The notes beneath the pieces were generated by a model. It was not told the origin of the DNA, ran no database searches, and worked only from the letters and a program-made list of their open reading frames with translations. DNA of 8,607 nt from Candidatus Aminicenantota bacterium (GTDB lineage: Bacteria > Acidobacteriota > B3-B38 > Guanabaribacteriales > B3-B38), in assembly GCA_029880275.1 (NCBI GenBank), contig JAOUOQ010000071.1, positions 1 to 8,607 on the forward strand, read 5' to 3'. Below are positions 6,047-8,607 of this stretch, in pieces (the stretch's first letter is position 1; the number at the start of each line of letters is the position of its first letter). The position numbers and the translations under genes were made by a program.

Positions 6047-8607
6047 TCAGGGGAGACGGGTAAAAGTTGCCGAGCCATAATAAATAGCGTTAAACAGTAT
6101 CTTGAAAGTTCTATGTGGTTGTGCCCGATGCTGGGCTCTAAAGCCGATGAGAATCACCCTCCCTTCACCTACAGGAACATCCACCACTGCTGCTTGATTA
6201 GAGAGATATTCACCTCCCAGGAGCCACCCGCTCATCAGAGGATTTCTGTCAGGATAGGTTACCACCACCTTGGCTTCTTTCTGCTCAGGAGTGGGTATAA
6301 GCCTGAAGGTGGAGCTGCGCCAGAAGAAAACCGCTGATTTCTCCCTCATCCCATATCCGATGGGATGACTGGTATCCACCTCAACCGCTAATATAGAGCC
6401 GGGACAGAAAAAGTCGGTCCGTTCTACATCCTTAAGCGGATTCTCCACCGGTAACTGGAAATTCTCCAAAGGCAGTTCCGAAGAGGAATCGAGGGTAATC
6501 AGTGTTCCTCCCTCTGCCACAAACATCTTTAAATTGGCTAAACCCTCTATTCCAATACCACCACAATACTCCGCAGGCATAGTCCCTGGAGAGTGTCCCT
6601 CAAGAATGGCGCTAAGGCGGATGTCGGGCAGGAGGATAACATCGTAGTTATCGCTCAGCTTCCCCTTCCTGACCTCCGCATCGTGCAACCTCTGATAGGG
6701 GAACTCAAACTGCTCCAGTACCCAGCGGGTCCATCCTTCATCCATGCTGGCTGTCCATGAGTTATAAAGCGCCAACCTCAAGGGCTTCAGCCGGTAAGCA
6801 CTCCCCTGGAGGCGGCGATTCAGAGGATGAATCTGGAGTGAGAGCTCCTCGGAAATGGGGGCTATCAGGCGGTGAACACCACCCTTTGCCGGTATAATTA
6901 CAGCTCCGGGAGAGAACTTTTCCCCATCTACCGAGATGGGCTCCGCCGCCCAGTATACCTCATACCCCTCCTTCAAAAGGCGATTGACGGCGATGAATCC
7001 GTTATTGGTATTATGAGAAATGAGGTAGGCATAGGAAGCCTTACCTTTCACCATACCCTGGGGAGCAGAGGCCTGGCTAATCAACTCCAGCTCCCCCTGG
7101 AAGGGGTGGATAATGGGGATGGTGTTAACTCCCATCTGGTAGGGAAGAGTCCAGCCTGTCAAATCGTAGGGAGGAATAGGTGGTCCGCCAGGGTAAAGGT
7201 AACGGGGAGGGTATTGCTGGGGCTCCAGTAAGTCTTTGGCGTAAGCCCGGTAGGGCTGGGACATCAAAATGACATAGCTTCCTTTCGGGTAATCTATTCC
7301 ATCAGCCTTGAAGGGGGCTTTTGCCACATGGACTTCCACTCCCCCAATAATCATGGTGTTGAGCATTTTGGCGGCAGTCGGAGTATCCCACTGGTCGGGA
7401 GGTATCACAAAGGCATAGGGGGACTCCTTCTGCCCCTTCTCTATAGCTCTTTTGCCCATCAAATAGATGTTGAAAAGGAACCGCTCTTTATACTTGGCTG
7501 CCACATCAAGCACTGCTTTGGAGGCAGTGAAGCAGTAATCGACCGCATCCCCAATCCTCCACCAGCCCCCTTTCCAGGGATTGGGGTAATTAGCCTGGGG
7601 GCTAATGTCACGATACTCCTCGGGAAAATCATCCTTGGTATAGAACCTGGGGGTGGCATAACGATAGAGGGCGGTTTCGGTGAGAATCCCGACGATATTG
7701 TGATAATAGGGAGTGGTGCGACCTCCACCGTTCCACCAGGTGGTGAAGTGAACTCCGGAGATCACCCCTGTCTGACCAGCTTCGTTGAAGGCATGAGCCA
7801 TCCGGGAGCCCACCAGATTTATCCCGCTTATCACCAGAGGGTCAATATTAGGATTGGTCGGTCCAGCAAATGGGGGGATGAATATCCGTGCAGGGAAAGG
7901 AGCGGTCTGGTGATGATTATAAGCAATCTGCGGGAACCACTGGTGGTAGAGAGCCTCGGTAATAGCCCGGGTCTCTTTCTGGGTCAGCATGAAGAAGTCG
8001 CGGTTATTATCGTGCCCTACATATTTTTGATAGAGCCAGGGGAGCTGGCTGGTCTCGTAAGGGGTTCCCAGGTTGCGGTTATACCAGTTAACCACCAGGT
8101 TCAATCCGTCGGGGTTGGCGCAGGGAAGCAAGATGAGAATGACCTTATCAAGAATTTCCAGGGTCTGGGGAGAGTTATCTGATGCCAGGTGATAGGCTAA
8201 CTTAAATGAGTGCTGGGAAGGGGCGATTTCGGTGGCATGGATGCCAGCGTCAATCCAGACAACTGCCTTCCCTTCGTTGGCTAACTGCCACGCTTCTTCC
8301 TCCTCCAGCCCCCTAACCGAAGTCAGACGACGAGCTATCTCCCGGTAATGCTCCCGCTGAGCAAGGTTCTCAGGGGAGGAGATGATTGCTATAATAAAGG
8401 GCTGGTCCTCAGTGGTAGTGCCGATGCGGCTCACCATCACCCGGTCGGAGGCTTCGTCTAGAATCTGGAAGTAACGGAGCATCATGGGATAGTCAGCCAG
8501 CTTGAAGTCCGCTCCCACCTGAAAGCCCAGCACCTCCTCAGGTGACGGAACCCTTCCCTCTTGCTGGGTAATCCCGGAAAGGGAGAAGACTGCCAGAAAC
8601 AAAACCG
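6047..8607 (-). CDS. Exported M14 zinc carboxypeptidase-like protein with C-terminal GATase-like domain, 5' end cut
   Basis: The frame is open to the right window edge, so the true start is missing; the TTG at 8600-8602 is used here only as residue 1 for numbering. The visible N-terminus (LAVFSLSG) looks like the end of a signal peptide. Residues about 35-380 form an M14 peptidase domain. The zinc motif HATE has His122 and Glu125; NPDG (164-167) and NNRD (199-202) follow; His230 or His231 (YNHHQ) is the likely third zinc ligand; and GILTET supplies the expected catalytic Glu309. These suggest an active metallopeptidase that trims C-terminal residues. After a Pro-rich, beta-rich middle region, residues about 607-835 (ALYNSWTASMDEGW, YDVILLPD, FVAEGGTLITLD, GEGRVILIGF) resemble the class I glutamine-amidotransferase-like fold found at the end of some large secreted M14 proteins. 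It lies upstream of the M20 gene. Natural substrate unknown. Confidence 0.88.
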   Translation of the reverse strand, partial: VLFLAVFSLSGITQQEGRVPSPEEVLGFQVGADFKLADYPMMLRYFQILDEASDRVMVSRIGTTTEDQPFIIAIISSPENLAQREHYREIARRLTSVRGLEEEEAWQLANEGKAVVWIDAGIHATEIAPSQHSFKLAYHLASDNSPQTLEILDKVILILLPCANPDGLNLVVNWYNRNLGTPYETSQLPWLYQKYVGHDNNRDFFMLTQKETRAITEALYHQWFPQIAYNHHQTAPFPARIFIPPFAGPTNPNIDPLVISGINLVGSRMAHAFNEAGQTGVISGVHFTTWWNGGGRTTPYYHNIVGILTETALYRYATPRFYTKDDFPEEYRDISPQANYPNPWKGGWWRIGDAVDYCFTASKAVLDVAAKYKERFLFNIYLMGKRAIEKGQKESPYAFVIPPDQWDTPTAAKMLNTMIIGGVEVHVAKAPFKADGIDYPKGSYVILMSQPYRAYAKDLLEPQQYPPRYLYPGGPPIPPYDLTGWTLPYQMGVNTIPIIHPFQGELELISQASAPQGMVKGKASYAYLISHNTNNGFIAVNRLLKEGYEVYWAAEPISVDGEKFSPGAVIIPAKGGVHRLIAPISEELSLQIHPLNRRLQGSAYRLKPLRLALYNSWTASMDEGWTRWVLEQFEFPYQRLHDAEVRKGKLSDNYDVILLPDIRLSAILEGHSPGTMPAEYCGGIGIEGLANLKMFVAEGGTLITLDSSSELPLENFQLPVENPLKDVERTDFFCPGSILAVEVDTSHPIGYGMREKSAVFFWRSSTFRLIPTPEQKEAKVVVTYPDRNPLMSGWLLGGEYLSNQAAVVDVPVGEGRVILIGFRAQHRAQPHRTFKILFNAIYYGSATFTRLP

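Noticed and set aside
7328..8182. Long plus-strand open frame of 284 codons
   Set aside because: It lies wholly opposite the M14 domain of the exported peptidase. Its Gly/Ile-rich translation shows no family motif and there is no convincing ribosome site.
8600..8602. TTG as the true start of the M14 gene
   Set aside because: The frame stays open to the window edge, and the TTG would begin in the middle of a signal peptide lacking its basic start, so the real start is most likely beyond the edge.

Overview
The window is bacterial chromosome of middling GC content. Evidence for this is the strong Shine-Dalgarno sites (GGAGG type), two GTG starts, sigma-70-like promoters, an initiator tRNA with an encoded CCA end, and the bacterial division protein FtsB/DivIC. 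The mix of a PilZ protein with large exported peptidases, and the loosely conserved stretches in the enolase, suggest a little-studied lineage. I cannot name the phylum from this sequence.

Layout, left to right. (1) Positions 1-452, minus strand: the N-terminal 150 residues of a tyrosine recombinase, cut by the window edge just after its first catalytic arginine. (2) 535-611, minus: initiator tRNA-Met, 82 bp upstream of the recombinase, with its own perfect-consensus promoter at 622-650. The gap between recombinase and tRNA holds an inverted repeat whose centre nearly copies the tRNA anticodon stem-loop. (3) 705-3825, minus: a housekeeping operon read as alpha-D-phosphohexomutase, enolase, then the septum protein FtsB/DivIC, driven by a promoter at 3857-3885. 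(4) 3826-4068: an AT-rich divergent intergenic region of 243 bp with one promoter for each side, plus a 30-bp-period tandem repeat that runs into the promoter of the rightward gene. (5) 4069-4530, plus: a small PilZ-domain protein (predicted c-di-GMP receptor), the only plus-strand gene. (6) 4541-8607, minus: a two-gene cluster of exported peptidases. The first is a large M14 zinc carboxypeptidase-like protein with a C-terminal glutamine-amidotransferase-like domain, cut at its 5' end by the window edge. The second is an M20-family, AbgB-like amidohydrolase with an N-terminal hydrophobic export or anchor segment. The PilZ and M20 genes converge on a shared bidirectional hairpin.

The hexomutase and enolase fit central sugar metabolism, with ftsB carried along as in many bacteria. 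The M14/M20 pair looks like an extracytoplasmic peptide- or amide-scavenging unit. The recombinase next to tRNA-fMet may mark the edge of an integrated element extending left of the window. No stretch longer than 300 bases lacks a gene. I see no CRISPR array, insertion sequence or clear novel multi-gene system. The least explained feature is the tRNA/recombinase junction.
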